Shown: positions 1 to 11,467 of the stretch, piece by piece | Numbering within the stretch: the stretch's first letter is position 1 | Layout: each line of letters starts with the position of its first letter | NCBI GenBank assembly: GCA_964007475.1 | Contig: CAXFZM010000080.1 | Location: forward strand, 309,044 to 373,043 | Direction of reading: 5' to 3' | DNA from: Hybos culiciformis | Lineage: Eukaryota > Arthropoda > Insecta > Diptera > Hybotidae | Length of the DNA stretch: 64,000 bases | The notes under the pieces: generated by a model | What the model was told of the DNA's origin: nothing | The model's database searches: none | Seen by the model: the letters and a program-made list of their open reading frames with translations, nothing else | Translations under genes and position numbers: made by a program

Positions 1-186
1 ATAAAAATTGCACAGAAAGAAGCGTAATTTCTAGACCTTTAATTTAAGCCAAAAACGGAGGTTCTCCGAGGTCTGGAGCCGGAGTAATGAACAAAAAACC
101 AGCCCAAAGTCAACATTTTATGTGTTAAAGTTAGGGGGTTTGCTCACCTTATCGTTTATTTCTCCGGATCTAGAAAACTGATTTTC
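1..186 (+). repeat. Reference satellite monomer (type A)
   Basis: This first complete monomer is used for offsets. By hand count it holds 35 C and 37 G (38.7% G+C) and seven CpG dinucleotides at offsets 23, 56, 67, 80, 153, 165 and 179, about the number expected by chance. It contains two TCTAGA palindromes (offsets 30-35 and 169-174) and one TCCGGA palindrome (163-168). A short perfect hairpin, CGGAG-gtt-CTCCG, lies at offsets 56-68. Type B monomers change offsets 63, 65 and 70 (T to C, T to G, G to A) and lose that stem. A-tracts lie at offsets 4-7, 51-55, 92-98 and 174-177 and are not phased at about 10 bp, so strong intrinsic curvature is not expected. No CENP-B-box-like motif is seen. 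Confidence 0.95.
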
Positions 187-930
187 ATAAAAATTGCACA
201 GAAAGAAGCGTAATTTCTAGACCTTGAATTTAAGCCAAAAACGGAGGTTCTCCGAGGTCTGGAGCCGGAGTAATGAACAAAAAACCAGCCCAAAGTCAAC
301 ATTTTATGTGTTAAAGTTAGGGGGTTTGCTCACCTTATCGTTTATTTCTCCGGATCTAGAAAACCGATTTTCATAAAAATTGCACAGAAAGAAGCGTAAT
401 TTCTAGACCTTTAGTTTAAGCCAAAAACGGAGGTCCGCCGAAGTCTGGAGCCGGAGTAATGAACAAAAAACCAGCCCAAAGTCAACATTTTATGTGTTAA
501 AGTTAAGGGGTTTGCTCACCTTATCGTTTACTTCTCCGGATCTAGAAAACCGATTTTCATAAAAATTGCACAGAAAGAAGCGTCATTTCTAGACCTTTAG
601 TTTAAGCCAAAAAAGGAGGTCCGCCGAAGTCTGGAGCCGGAGTAATGAACAAAAAACCAGCCCAAAGTCAACATTTTATGTGTTAAAGTTAGGGGGTTTG
701 CTCACCTTATCGTTTATTTCTCCGGATCTAGAAAACCGATTTTCATTAAAATTGCATAGAAAGAAGCGTAATTTCTAGACCTTTCATTTAAGCCAAAAAC
801 GGAGGTCCGCCGAAGTCTGGAGCCGGAGTAATGAACAAAAAACCAGCCCAAAGTCAACATTTTATGTGTTAAAGTTAGGGGGTTTGCTCACCTTATCGTT
901 TATTTCTCCGGATCTAGAAAACCGATTTTC

Positions 931-1106
931 ATAAAAATTGCACAGAAAGAAGCGACCTTTAATTTAAGCCAAAAACGGAGGTTCTCCGAGGTCTAGAGCC
1001 GGAGTAATGAACAAAAAACCAGTCCAAAGTCAACATTTTATGTGTTAAAGCTAGGGGGTTTGCTCACCTTATCGTTTATTTCTCCGGATCTAGAAAACCG
1101 ATTTTC
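931..1106 (+). repeat. 176-bp satellite monomer with a 10-bp deletion
   Basis: This monomer lacks the ten bases 'taatttctag' (offsets 25-34), joining 'agaagcg' directly to 'acctttaa' at 954/955. It also loses one of the two TCTAGA palindromes. It is followed by 'tctagagcc', 'ccagtccaaag' and 'aaagctaggg'. The same variant set occurs without the deletion in the monomer that follows the MITE (about 3739-3907) and again near 25.2 and 29.0 kb. The deletion is therefore private to this copy and probably recent. Confidence 0.93.
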
Positions 1107-3068
1107 ATTAAAATTGCATAGAAAGAAGCGTAATTTCTAGACCTTTCATTTAAGCCAAAAACGGAGGTCCGCCGAAGTCTGGAGCCGGAGTAATGAACAA
1201 AAAACCAGCCCAAAGTCAACATTTTATGTGTTAAAGTTAGGGGGTTTGCTCACCTTATCGTTTATTTCTCCGGATCTAGAAAACCGATTTTCATAAAAAT
1301 TGCACAGAAAGAAGCGTAATTTCTAGACCTTTAATTTAAGCCAAAAACGGAGGTCCGCCGAAGTCTGGAGCCGGAGTAATGAACAAAAAACCAGCCCAAA
1401 GTCAACATTTTATGTGTTAAAGTTAAGGGGTTTGCTCACCTTATCGTTTACTTCTCCGGATCTAGAAAACCGATTTTCATAAAAATTGCACAGAAAGAAG
1501 CGTAATTTCTAGACCTTTAATTGAAGCCAAAAACGGAGGTCCGCCGAAGTCTGGAGCCGGAGTAATGAACAAAAAACCAGCCCAAAGTCAACATTTTATG
1601 TGTTAAAGTTAGGGGGTTTGCTCACCTTATCGTTTATTTCTCCGGATCTAGAAAACCGATTTTCATAAAAATTGCACAGAAAGAAGCGTAATTTCTAGAC
1701 CTTTAATTTAAGCCAAAAACGGAGGTTCTCCGAGGTCTGGAGCCCGACTAATGAACAAAAAACCAGCCCAAAGTCAACATTTTATGTGTTAAAGTTAGGG
1801 GGTTTGCTCACCTTATCGTTTATTTCTCCGGATCTAGAAAACCGATTTTCATAAAAATTGCACAGAAAGAAGCGTAATTTCTAGACCTTTAATTTAAGCC
1901 AAAAACGGAGGTCCGCCGAAGTCTGGAGCCGGAGTAATGAACAAAAAACCAACCCAAAGTCAACATTTTATGTGTTAAAGTTAGGGGGTTTGCTCACCTT
2001 ATCGTTTATTTCTCCGGATCTAGAAAACCGATTTACATAAAAATTACACAGAAAGAAGCGTAATTTCTAGACCTTTAATTTAAGCCAAAAACGGAGGTTC
2101 TCCGAGGTCTGGAGCCGGAGTAATAAACAAAAAACCAGCCCAAAGTCAACATTTTATGTGTTAAAGTTAGGGGGTTTGCTCACCTTATCGTTTATTTCTC
2201 CGGATCTAGAAAACCGATTTTCATAAAAATTGCACAGAAAGAAGCGTAATTTCTAGACCTTTAAATTAAGCCAAAAACGGAGGTTCTCCGAGGTCTGGAG
2301 CCGGAGTAATGAACAAAAAACCAGCCCAAAGTCAACATTTTATGTGTTAAAGTTAGGGGGTTTGCTCACCTTATCGTTTATTTCTCCGGATCTAGAAAAC
2401 CGATTTTCATAAAAATTGCACAGAAAGAAGCGTAATTTCTAGACCTTTAATTTAAGACAAAAACGGAGGTTCTCCGAGGTCTAGAGCCGGAGTAATGAAC
2501 AAAAAACCAGCCCAAAGTCAACATTTTATGTGTTACAGTTAGGGGGTTTGCTCACCTTATCGTTTATTTCTCCGGATCTAGAAAACCGATTTTCATAAAA
2601 ATTGCACAGAAAGAAGCGTAATTTCTAGACCTTTAATTTAAGCCAAAAACGGAGGTCCGCCGAAGTCTGGAGCCGGAGTAATGAACAAAAAACCAGCCCA
2701 AAGTCAACATTTTATGTGTTAAAGTTAGGGGGTTTGCTCACCTTATCGTTTATTTCTCCGGATCTAGAAAACTGATTTTCATAAAAATTGCACAGAAAGA
2801 AGCGTAATTTCTAGAACTTTAATTTAAGCCAAAAACGGAGGTTCTCCGAGGTCTGGAGCCGGAGTAATGAACAAAAAACCAGCCCAAAGTCAACATTTTA
2901 TGTGTTAAAGTTAAGGGGTTTGCTCACCTTATCGTTTACTTCTCCGGATCTAGAAAACCGATTTTCATAAAAATTGCACAGAAAGAAGCGTAATTTCTAG
3001 ACCTTTAGTTTAAGCCAAAAAAGGAGGTCCGCCGAAGTCTGGAGCCGGAGTAATGAACAAAAAACCAG

Positions 3069-3076
3069 CCTAAAGT
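3069..3076 (+). repeat. Target site duplication, left copy (8 bp)
   Basis: The eight bases before the MITE read 'cctaaagt'. The unoccupied satellite sequence here is 'cccaaagt', so this copy has one substitution. Together with 3653-3660 it gives an 8-bp duplication, the size typical of hAT-superfamily transposons. Confidence 0.85.
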
Positions 3077-3094
3077 CATAGCCGGGCAAAATAC
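3077..3094 (+). repeat. MITE left terminal inverted repeat (18 bp)
   Basis: It reads 'catagccgggcaaaatac' and is the perfect reverse complement of 3635-3652. Base pairing stops immediately inside (left 'ttgtaat' against right 'attcgcat'), so the repeat is 18 bp. The GC-rich 'gccgggc' core contrasts with the AT-rich body. Confidence 0.95.
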
Positions 3095-3275
3095 TTGTAA
3101 TTTCAAAATAGTGTAATTCGAAATTACTAATTCAATTACATTTTGTAATTTGTAATGTGTAATTCAATTACATTGGTAGATTCGTAATTAGAAGAATGTA
3201 ATTTTAATTCGTTAATTCATATTTGTAATTTGTATTTAGTAATTTGTATTTCTGTATACTTGTAATTTCAAAATA
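3091..3275 (+). repeat. Subterminal 20-bp direct repeat inside the MITE
   Basis: The twenty bases 3091-3110, running from the last bases of the left terminus inward, recur exactly at 3256-3275. Repeated subterminal words are common in hAT elements, where they can act as transposase-binding sites. That role is inference here. Confidence 0.8.
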
Positions 3276-3536
3276 CTTTTACTTCTTTCAAATTACTTAG
3301 CGTTAAAAATTTATCTCTTTACTTAACTGTAAAATTCGTATGTGTTAGAAATTCAAATAAAATAAAAAAAGTAAGCTTTCTTTTCTTGTTTTAATTTCTC
3401 AATCTCAATAGAACTTTTATTTTAAATTTTTTATTTTATTTTTTTAATACTGGATAATTTGTAATTGTAATTTTGTAATTTTAAATTACATTATTGTAAT
3501 TGGAACCAAAAATAGTGTAATTTCAAATTACTAATT
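3107..3536 (+). repeat. 26-bp internal direct repeat in the MITE
   Basis: 3107-3132 and 3511-3536 match at 24 of 26 bases. Each copy is itself near-palindromic around 'gtaatt...aattac'. The two copies lie towards opposite ends of the element. The stretch between is AT-rich with further 'gtaattt' words and shows no open frame of note. Confidence 0.75.
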
Positions 3537-3634
3537 TGTATTTTTTAAACAAAAAATGTAATGTAATTTCAGTAATTTAATTTGAGGTAAATTTTTGTGT
3601 ATTTTGTAATTTGTAATTTAAATTACATTCGCAT

Positions 3635-3652
3635 GTATTTTGCCCGGCTATG
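3635..3652 (-). repeat. MITE right terminal inverted repeat (18 bp)
   Basis: It reads 'gtattttgcccggctatg' on the plus strand, a perfect inverse of the left terminus. The same 18 bases close all four truncated copies (ending at 18961, 23119, 25040 and 28826), so the right terminus is preserved in every copy in the window. Confidence 0.95.
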
Positions 3653-3660
3653 TCCAAAGT
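3653..3660 (+). repeat. Target site duplication, right copy (8 bp)
   Basis: It reads 'tccaaagt', one base from the satellite target 'cccaaagt'. The bases after all four truncated MITE copies are exactly 'cccaaagt', so the T here is private to the full-length locus. Confidence 0.85.
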
Positions 3661-5520
3661 CAACATTTTATGTGTTAAAGTTAGGGGGTTTGCTCACCTT
3701 ATCGTTTATTTCTCCGGATCTAGAAAACCGATTTTCATAAAAATTGCACAGAAAGAAGCGTAATTTCTAGACCTTTAATTTAAGCCAAAAACGGAGGTTC
3801 TCCGAGGTCTAGAGCCGGAGTAATGAACAAAAAACCAGTCCAAAGTCAACATTTTATGTGTTAAAGCTAGGGGGTTTGCTCACCTTATCGTTTATTTCTC
3901 CGGATCTAGAAAACCGATTTTCATTAAAATTGCATAGAAAGAAGCGTAATTTCTAGACCTTTCATTTAAGCCAAAAACGGAGGTCCGCCGAAGTCTGGAG
4001 CCGGAGTAATGAACAAAAAACCAGCCCAAAGTCAACATTTTATGTGTTAAAGTTAGGGGGTTTGCTCACCTTATCGTTTATTTCTCCGGATCTAGAAAAC
4101 TGATTTTCATAAAAATTGCACAGAAAGAAGCGTAATTTCTAGACCTTTAATTTAAGCCAAAAACGGAGGTTCTCCGAGGTCTGGAGCCGGAGTAATGAAC
4201 AAAAAACCAGCCCAAAGTCAACATTTTATGTGTTAAAGTTAGGGGGTTTGCTCACCTTATCGTTTATTTCTCCGGATCTAGAAAACCGATTTTCATAAAA
4301 ATTGCACAGAAAGAAGCGTAATTTCTAGACCTTTAATTTAAGCCAAAAACGAAGGTTCTCCGAGGTCTGGAGCCCGAGTAATGAACAAAAAACCAGCCCA
4401 AAGTCAACATTTTATGTGTTAAAGTTAGGGGGTTTGCTCACCTTATCGTTTATTTCTCCGGATCTAGAAAACCGATTTTCATAAAAATTGCACAGAAAGA
4501 AGCGTAATTTCTAGACCTTTAATTTAAGCCAAAAACGGAGGTTCTCCGAGGTCTGGAGCCGGAGTAATGAACAAAAAACCAGCCCAAAGTCAACATTTTA
4601 TGTGTTAAAGTTAGGGGGTTTGCTCACCTTATCGTTTATTTCTCCGGATCTAGAAAACCGATTTTCATAAAAATTGCACAGAAAGAAGCGTAATTTCTAG
4701 ACCTTTAATTTAAGCCAAAAACGGAGGTCCGCCGAAGTCTGGAGCCGGAGTAATGAACAAAAAACCAACCCAAAGTCAACATTTTATGTGTTAAAGTTAG
4801 GGGGTTTGCTCACCTTATCGTTTATTTCTCCGGATCTAGAAAACCGATTTACATAAAAATTACACAGAAAGAAGCGTAATTTCTAGACCTTTAATTTAAG
4901 CCAAAAACGGAGGTTCTCCGAGGTCTGGAGCCGGAGTAATGAACAAAAAACCAGCCCAAAGTCAACATTTTATGTGTTAAAGTTAGGGGGTTTGCTCACC
5001 TTATCGTTTATTTCTCCGGATCTAGAAAACCGATTTTCATAAAAATTGCACAGAAAGAAGCGTAATTTCTAGACCTTTAATTTAAGCCAAAAACGGAGGT
5101 TCTCCGAGGTCTGGAGCCGGAGTAATGAACAAAAACCAGACCAAAGTCAACATTTTATGTGTTAAAGTTAGGGGGTTTGTTCACCTTATCGTTTATTTCT
5201 CCGGATCTAGAAAACCGATTTTCATAAAAATTGCACAGAAAGAAGCGTAATTTCTAGACCTTTAATTTAAGACAAAAACGGAGGTTCTCCGAGGTCTAGA
5301 GCCGGAGTAATGAACAAAAAACCAGCCCAAAGTCAACATTTTATGTGTTACAGTTAGGGGGTTTGCTCACCTTATCGTTTATTTCTCCGGATCTAGAAAA
5401 CCGATTTTCATAAAAATTGCACAGAAAGAAGCGTAATTTCTAGACCTTTAATTTAAGCCAAAAACGGAGGTCCGCCGAAGTCTGGAGCCGGAGTAATGAA
5501 CAAAAAACCAGCCCAAAGTC

Positions 5521-6821
5521 AGCATTTTATGTGTTAAAGTTAGGGGGTTTGCTCACCTTATCGTTTATTTCTCCGGATCTAGAAAACCGATTTTCATAAA
5601 AATTGCACAGAAAGAAGCGTAATTTCTAGACCTTTAATTTAAGCCAAAAACGAAGGTTCTCCGAGGTCTGGAGCCCGAGTAATGAACAAAAAACCAGCCC
5701 AAAGTCAACATTTTATGTGTTAAAGTTAGGGGGTTTGCTCACCTTATCGTTTATTTCTCCGGATCTAGAAAACCGATTTTCATAAAAATTGCACAGAAAG
5801 AAGCGTAATTTCTAGACCTTTAATTTAAGCCAAAAACGGAGGTTCTCCGAGGTCTGGAGCCGGAGTAATGAACAAAAAACCAGCCCAAAGTCAACATTTT
5901 ATGTGTTAAAGTTAGGGGGTTTGCTCACCTTATCGTTTATTTCTCCGGATCTAGAAAACCGATTTTCATAAAAATTGCACAGAAAGAAGCGTAATTTCTA
6001 GACCTTTAATTTAAGCCAAAAACGGAGGTCCGCCGAAGTCTGGAGCCGGAGTAATGAACAAAAAACCAACCCAAAGTCAACATTTTATGTGTTAAAGTTA
6101 GGGGGTTTGCTCACCTTATCGTTTATTTCTCCGGATCTAGAAAACCGATTTACATAAAAATTACACAGAAAGAAGCGTAATTTCTAGACCTTTAATTTAA
6201 GCCAAAAACGGAGGTTCTCCGAGGTCTGGAGCCGGAGTAATGAACAAAAAACCAGCCCAAAGTCAACATTTTATGTGTTAAAGTTAGGGGGTTTGCTCAC
6301 CTTATCGTTTATTTCTCCGGATCTAGAAAACCGATTTTCATAAAAATTGCACAGAAAGAAGCGTAATTTCTAGACCTTTAATTTAAGCCAAAAACGGAGG
6401 TTCTCCGAGGTCTGGAGCCGGAGTAATGAACAAAAACCAGACCAAAGTCAACATTTTATGTGTTAAAGTTAGGGGGTTTGTTCACCTTATCGTTTATTTC
6501 TCCGGATCTAGAAAACCGATTTTCATAAAAATTGCACAGAAAGAAGCGTAATTTCTAGACCTTTAATTTAAGACAAAAACGGAGGTTCTCCGAGGTCTAG
6601 AGCCGGAGTAATGAACAAAAAACCAGCCCAAAGTCAACATTTTATGTGTTACAGTTAGGGGGTTTGCTCACCTTATCGTTTATTTCTCCGGATCTAGAAA
6701 ACCGATTTTCATAAAAATTGCACAGAAAGAAGCGTAATTTCTAGACCTTTAATTTAAGCCAAAAACGGAGGTCCGCCGAAGTCTGGAGCCGGAGTAATGA
6801 ACAAAAAACCAGCCCAAAGTC
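5521..6821 (+). repeat. 7-monomer HOR unit, 1301 bp
   Basis: Units here are measured between successive 'gtcagcatt' variants (normally 'gtcaacatt'), which occur once per unit in the B monomer. Monomer order is G, A, Q, D, H, E, B. The length is 7x186-1 because H lacks one A. A similar unit without the 'cagc' marker on its left precedes it from about 4.3 kb. Confidence 0.9.
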
Positions 6822-8122
6822 AGCATTTTATGTGTTAAAGTTAGGGGGTTTGCTCACCTTATCGTTTATTTCTCCGGATCTAGAAAACCGATTTTCATAA
6901 AAATTGCACAGAAAGAAGCGTAATTTCTAGACCTTTAATTTAAGCCAAAAACGAAGGTTCTCCGAGGTCTGGAGCCCGAGTAATGAACAAAAAACCAGCC
7001 CAAAGTCAACATTTTATGTGTTAAAGTTAGGGGGTTTGCTCACCTTATCGTTTATTTCTCCGGATCTAGAAAACCGATTTTCATAAAAATTGCACAGAAA
7101 GAAGCGTAATTTCTAGACCTTTAATTTAAGCCAAAAACGGAGGTTCTCCGAGGTCTGGAGCCGGAGTAATGAACAAAAAACCAGCCCAAAGTCAACATTT
7201 TATGTGTTAAAGTTAGGGGGTTTGCTCACCTTATCGTTTATTTCTCCGGATCTAGAAAACCGATTTTCATAAAAATTGCACAGAAAGAAGCGTAATTTCT
7301 AGACCTTTAATTTAAGCCAAAAACGGAGGTCCGCCGAAGTCTGGAGCCGGAGTAATGAACAAAAAACCAACCCAAAGTCAACATTTTATGTGTTAAAGTT
7401 AGGGGGTTTGCTCACCTTATCGTTTATTTCTCCGGATCTAAAAAACCGATTTACATAAAAATTACACAGAAAGAAGCGTAATTTCTAGACCTTTAATTTA
7501 AGCCAAAAACGGAGGTTCTCCGAGGTCTGGAGCCGGAGTAATGAACAAAAAACCAGCCCAAAGTCAACATTTTATGTGTTAAAGTTAGGGGGTTTGCTCA
7601 CCTTATCGTTTATTTCTCCGGATCTAGAAAACCGATTTTCATAAAAATTGCACAGAAAGAAGCGTAATTTCTAGACCTTTAATTTAAGCCAAAAACGGAG
7701 GTTCTCCGAGGTCTGGAGCCGGAGTAATGAACAAAAACCAGACCAAAGTCAACATTTTATGTGTTAAAGTTAGGGGGTTTGTTCACCTTATCGTTTATTT
7801 CTCCGGATCTAGAAAACCGATTTTCATAAAAATTGCACAGAAAGAAGCGTAATTTCTAGACCTTTAATTTAAGACAAAAACGGAGGTTCTCCGAGGTCTA
7901 GAGCCGGAGTAATGAACAAAAAACCAGCCCAAAGTCAACATTTTATGTGTTACAGTTAGGGGGTTTGCTCACCTTATCGTTTATTTCTCCGGATCTAGAA
8001 AACCGATTTTCATAAAAATTGCACAGAAAGAAGCGTAATTTCTAGACCTTTAATTTAAGCCAAAAACGGAGGTCCGCCGAAGTCTGGAGCCGGAGTAATG
8101 AACAAAAAACCAGCCCAAAGTC
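6822..8122 (+). repeat. 7-monomer HOR unit, 1301 bp (second copy)
   Basis: It has the same G, A, Q, D, H, E, B order as the preceding unit and is nearly identical. It carries a private 'ggatctaaaaaacc' change at about 7440 that destroys one TCTAGA. Confidence 0.9.
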
Positions 8123-9237
8123 AGCATTTTATGTGTTAAAGTTAGGGGGTTTGCTCACCTTATCGTTTATTTCTCCGGATCTAGAAAACCGATTTTCATA
8201 AAAATTGCACAGAAAGAAGCGTAATTTCTAGACCTTTAATTTAAGCCAAAAACGAAGGTTCTCCGAGGTCTGGAGCCCGAGTAATGAACAAAAAACCAGC
8301 CCAAAGTCAACATTTTATGTGTTAAAGTTAGGGGGTTTGCTCACCTTATCGTTTATTTCTCCGGATCTAGAAAACCGATTTTCAAAAAAATTGCACAGAA
8401 AGAAGCGTAATTTCTAGACCTTTAATTTAAGCCAAAAACGGAGGTTCTCCGAGGTCTAGAGCCGGAGTAATGAACAAAAAACCAGCCCAAAGTCAACATT
8501 TTATGTGTTAAAGTTAAGGGGTTTGCTCACCTTATCGTTTACTTCTCCGGATCTAGAAAACCGATTTTCATAAAAATTGCACAGAAAGAAGCGTAATTTC
8601 TAGACCTTTAATTTAAGCCAAAAACGGAGGTTCTCCGAGGTCTGGAGCCGGAGTAATGAACAAAAAACCAGCCCAAAGTCAACATTTTATGTGTTAAAGT
8701 TAGGGGGTTTGCTCACCTTATCGTTTATTTCTCCGGATCTAGATAACCGATTTTCATAAAAATTGCACAGAAAGAAGCGTAATTTCTAGACCTTTAATTT
8801 AAGCCAAAAACGGAGGTTCTCCGAGGTCTGGAGCCGGAGTAATGAACAAAAACCAGACCAAAGTCAACATTTTATGTGTTAAAGTTAGGGGGTTTGTTCA
8901 CCTTATCGTTTATTTCTCCGGATCTAGAAAACCGATTTTCATAAAAATTGCACAGAAAGAAGCGTAATTTCTAGACCTTTAATTTAAGACAAAAACGGAG
9001 GTTCTCCGAGGTCTAGAGCCGGAGTAATGAACAAAAAACCAGCCCAAAGTCAACATTTTATGTGTTACAGTTAGGGGGTTTGCTCACCTTATCGTTTATT
9101 TCTCCGGATCTAGAAAACCGATTTTCATAAAAATTGCACAGAAAGAAGCGTAATTTCTAGACCTTTAATTTAAGCCAAAAACGGAGGTCCGCCGAAGTCT
9201 GGAGCCGGAGTAATGAACAAAAAACCAGCCCAAAGTC
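8123..9237 (+). repeat. 6-monomer HOR unit, 1115 bp
   Basis: Order is G, F, A, H, E, B: the A, Q, D trio of the 7-mer is replaced by F, A. F is preceded by 'ttttcaaaaaaatt'. A private 'gatctagataacc' at about 8741 reappears only at 12086, a 3,345-bp offset, linking this unit to the one at 11468. Confidence 0.9.
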
Positions 9238-10166
9238 AGCATTTTATGTGTTAAAGTTAGGGGGTTTGCTCACCTTATCGTTTATTTCTCCGGATCTAGA
9301 AAACCGATTTTCATAAAAATTGCACAGAAAGAAGCGTAATTTCTAGACCTTTAATTTAAGCCAAAAACGAAGGTTCTCCGAGGTCTGGAGCCCGAGTAAT
9401 GAACAAAAAACCAACCCAAAGTCAACATTTTATGTGTTAAAGTTAGGGGGTTTGCTCACCTTATCGTTTATTTCTCCGGATCTAGAAAACCGATTTACAT
9501 AAAAATTACACAGAAAGAAGCGTAATTTCTAGACCTTTAATTTAAGCCAAAAACGGAGGTTCTCCGAGGTCTGGAGCCGGAGTAATGAACAAAAAACCAG
9601 CCCAAAGTCAACATTTTATGTGTTAAAGTTAGGGGGTTTGCTCACCTTATCGTTTATTTCTCCGGATCTAGAAAACCGATTTTCATAAAAATTGCACAGA
9701 AAGAAGCGTAATTTCTAGACCTTTAATTTAAGCCAAAAACGGAGGTTCTCCGAGGTCTGGAGCCGGAGTAATGAACAAAAACCAGACCAAAGTCAACATT
9801 TTATGTGTTAAAGTTAGGGGGTTTGTTCACCTTATCGTTTATTTCTCCGGATCTAGAAAACCGATTTTCATAAAAATTGCACAGAAAGAAGCGTAATTTC
9901 TAGACCTTTAATTTAAGACAAAAACGGAGGTTCTCCGAGGTCTAGAGCCGGAGTAATGAACAAAAAACCAGCCCAAAGTCAACATTTTATGTGTTACAGT
10001 TAGGGGGTTTGCTCACCTTATCGTTTATTTCTCCGGATCTAGAAAACCGATTTTCATAAAAATTGCACAGAAAGAAGCGTAATTTCTAGACCTTTAATTT
10101 AAGCCAAAAACGGAGGTCCGCCGAAGTCTGGAGCCGGAGTAATGAACAAAAAACCAGCCCAAAGTC
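9238..10166 (+). repeat. 5-monomer HOR unit, 929 bp, with a hybrid G/Q monomer
   Basis: Order is G/Q hybrid, D, H, E, B. The first monomer has the G markers ('cgaagg', 'gcccgag') on its left and the Q marker ('accaaccc') on its right, switching within about 20 bases near 9395-9415. This is what crossing over two monomers out of register in a 7-mer would leave: the stretch from mid-G to mid-Q, two monomer lengths, is lost. Confidence 0.9.
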
Positions 10167-11467
10167 AGCATTTTATGTGTTAAAGTTAGGGGGTTTGCTC
10201 ACCTTATCGTTTATTTCTCCGGATCTAGAAAACCGATTTTCATAAAAATTGCACAGAAAGAAGCGTAATTTCTAGACCTTTAATTTAAGCCAAAAACGAA
10301 GGTTCTCCGAGGTCTGGAGCCCGAGTAATGAACAAAAAACCAGCCCAAAGTCAACATTTTATGTGTTAAAGTTAGGGGGTTTGCTCACCTTATCGTTTAT
10401 TTCTCCGGATCTAGAAAACCGATTTTCATAAAAATTGCACAGAAAGAAGCGTAATTTCTAGACCTTTAATTTAAGCCAAAAACGGAGGTTCTCCGAGTTC
10501 TGGAGCCGGAGTAATGAACAAAAAACCAGCCCAAAGTCAACATTTTATGTGTTAAAGTTAGGGGGTTTGCTCACCTTATCGTTTATTTCTCCGGATCTAG
10601 AAAACCGATTTTCATAAAAATTGCACAGAAAGAAGCGTAATTTCTAGACCTTTAATTTAAGCCAAAAACGGAGGTCCGCCGAAGTCTGGAGCCGGAGTAA
10701 TGAACAAAAAACCAACCCAAAGTCAACATTTTATGTGTTAAAGTTAGGGGGTTTGCTCACCTTATCGTTTATTTCTCCGGATCTAGAAAACCGATTTACA
10801 TAAAAATTACACAGAAAGAAGCGTAATTTCTAGACCTTTAATTTAAGCCAAAAACGGAGGTTCTCCGAGGTCTGGAGCCGGAGTAATGAACAAAAAACCA
10901 GCCCAAAGTCAACATTTTATGTGTTAAAGTTAGGGGGTTTGCTCACCTTATCGTTTATTTCTCCGGATCTAGAAAACCGATTTTCATAAAAATTGCACAG
11001 AAAGAAGCGTAATTTCTAGACCTTTAATTTAAGCCAAAAACGGAGGTTCTCCGAGGTCTGGAGCCGGAGTAATGAACAAAAACCAGACCAAAGTCAACAT
11101 TTTATGTGTTAAAGTTAGGGGGTTTGTTCACCTTATCGTTTATTTCTCCGGATCTAGAAAACCGATTTTCATAAAAATTGCACAGAAAGAAGCGTAATTT
11201 CTAGACCTTTAATTTAAGACAAAAACGGAGGTTCTCCGAGGTCTAGAGCCGGAGTAATGAACAAAAAACCAGCCCAAAGTCAACATTTTATGTGTTACAG
11301 TTAGGGGGTTTGCTCACCTTATCGTTTATTTCTCCGGATCTAGAAAACCGATTTTCATAAAAATTGCACAGAAAGAAGCGTAATTTCTAGACCTTTAATT
11401 TAAGCCGAAAACGGAGGTCCGCCGAAGTCTGGAGCCGGAGTAATGAACAAAAAACCAGCCCAAAGTC
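10167..11467 (+). repeat. 7-monomer HOR unit, 1301 bp (third copy)
   Basis: Order is G, A, Q, D, H, E, B, as in the units at 5521 and 6822. Private changes include 'ccgagttctgg' near 10495 and 'aagccgaaaac' near 11405. Confidence 0.9.

Larger units (their letters stand above)
3077..3652. mobile_element. Full-length 576-bp hAT-like MITE inserted in the satellite
   Basis: This is an AT-rich insert flanked by satellite that resumes in phase. It begins 'catagccgggcaaaatac' and ends with the exact reverse complement, an 18-bp perfect terminal inverted repeat. Eight-base flanks ('cctaaagt', 'tccaaagt') each differ by one base from the satellite target 'cccaaagt', so an 8-bp target duplication is well supported. 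That length, and A at position 2 with G at position 5 of the terminus, fit the hAT superfamily. There is no transposase-sized open frame: the interior is built of repeated 'gtaattt'/'aaattac' words and poly-A/T runs, so it would depend on a transposase supplied elsewhere. Both ends appear intact. Four 103-bp remnants of its right end lie downstream. The superfamily call rests on target length and terminus only. Confidence 0.87.

Noticed and set aside
87..128. A 13-codon open frame starting ATG after 'ggag' in every monomer, resembling a bacterial start with a ribosome-binding site
   Set aside because: It ends in TAA after 13 codons. The one-base A deletion in H monomers shifts its frame, and K monomers change its second codon, with no sign of selection. 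The context is satellite DNA.
130..140. Telomere-like 'ttaggggg' in each monomer
   Set aside because: It occurs once per 186 bp, embedded in the monomer, not as a tandem short repeat.
30..174. TCTAGA and TCCGGA palindromes as regulatory operators
   Set aside because: Six-base palindromes are expected by chance at this rate once fixed in a monomer, and several copies lose them without other change. Kept only as descriptive landmarks.
1..186. CENP-B box within the monomer
   Set aside because: I looked for the TTCG...CGGG core spacing on both strands and did not find it.
3095..3634. A transposase remnant inside the MITE
   Set aside because: The interior is low-complexity 'gtaattt/aaattac' and A/T runs with frequent stops. 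No reading frame of useful length was seen.
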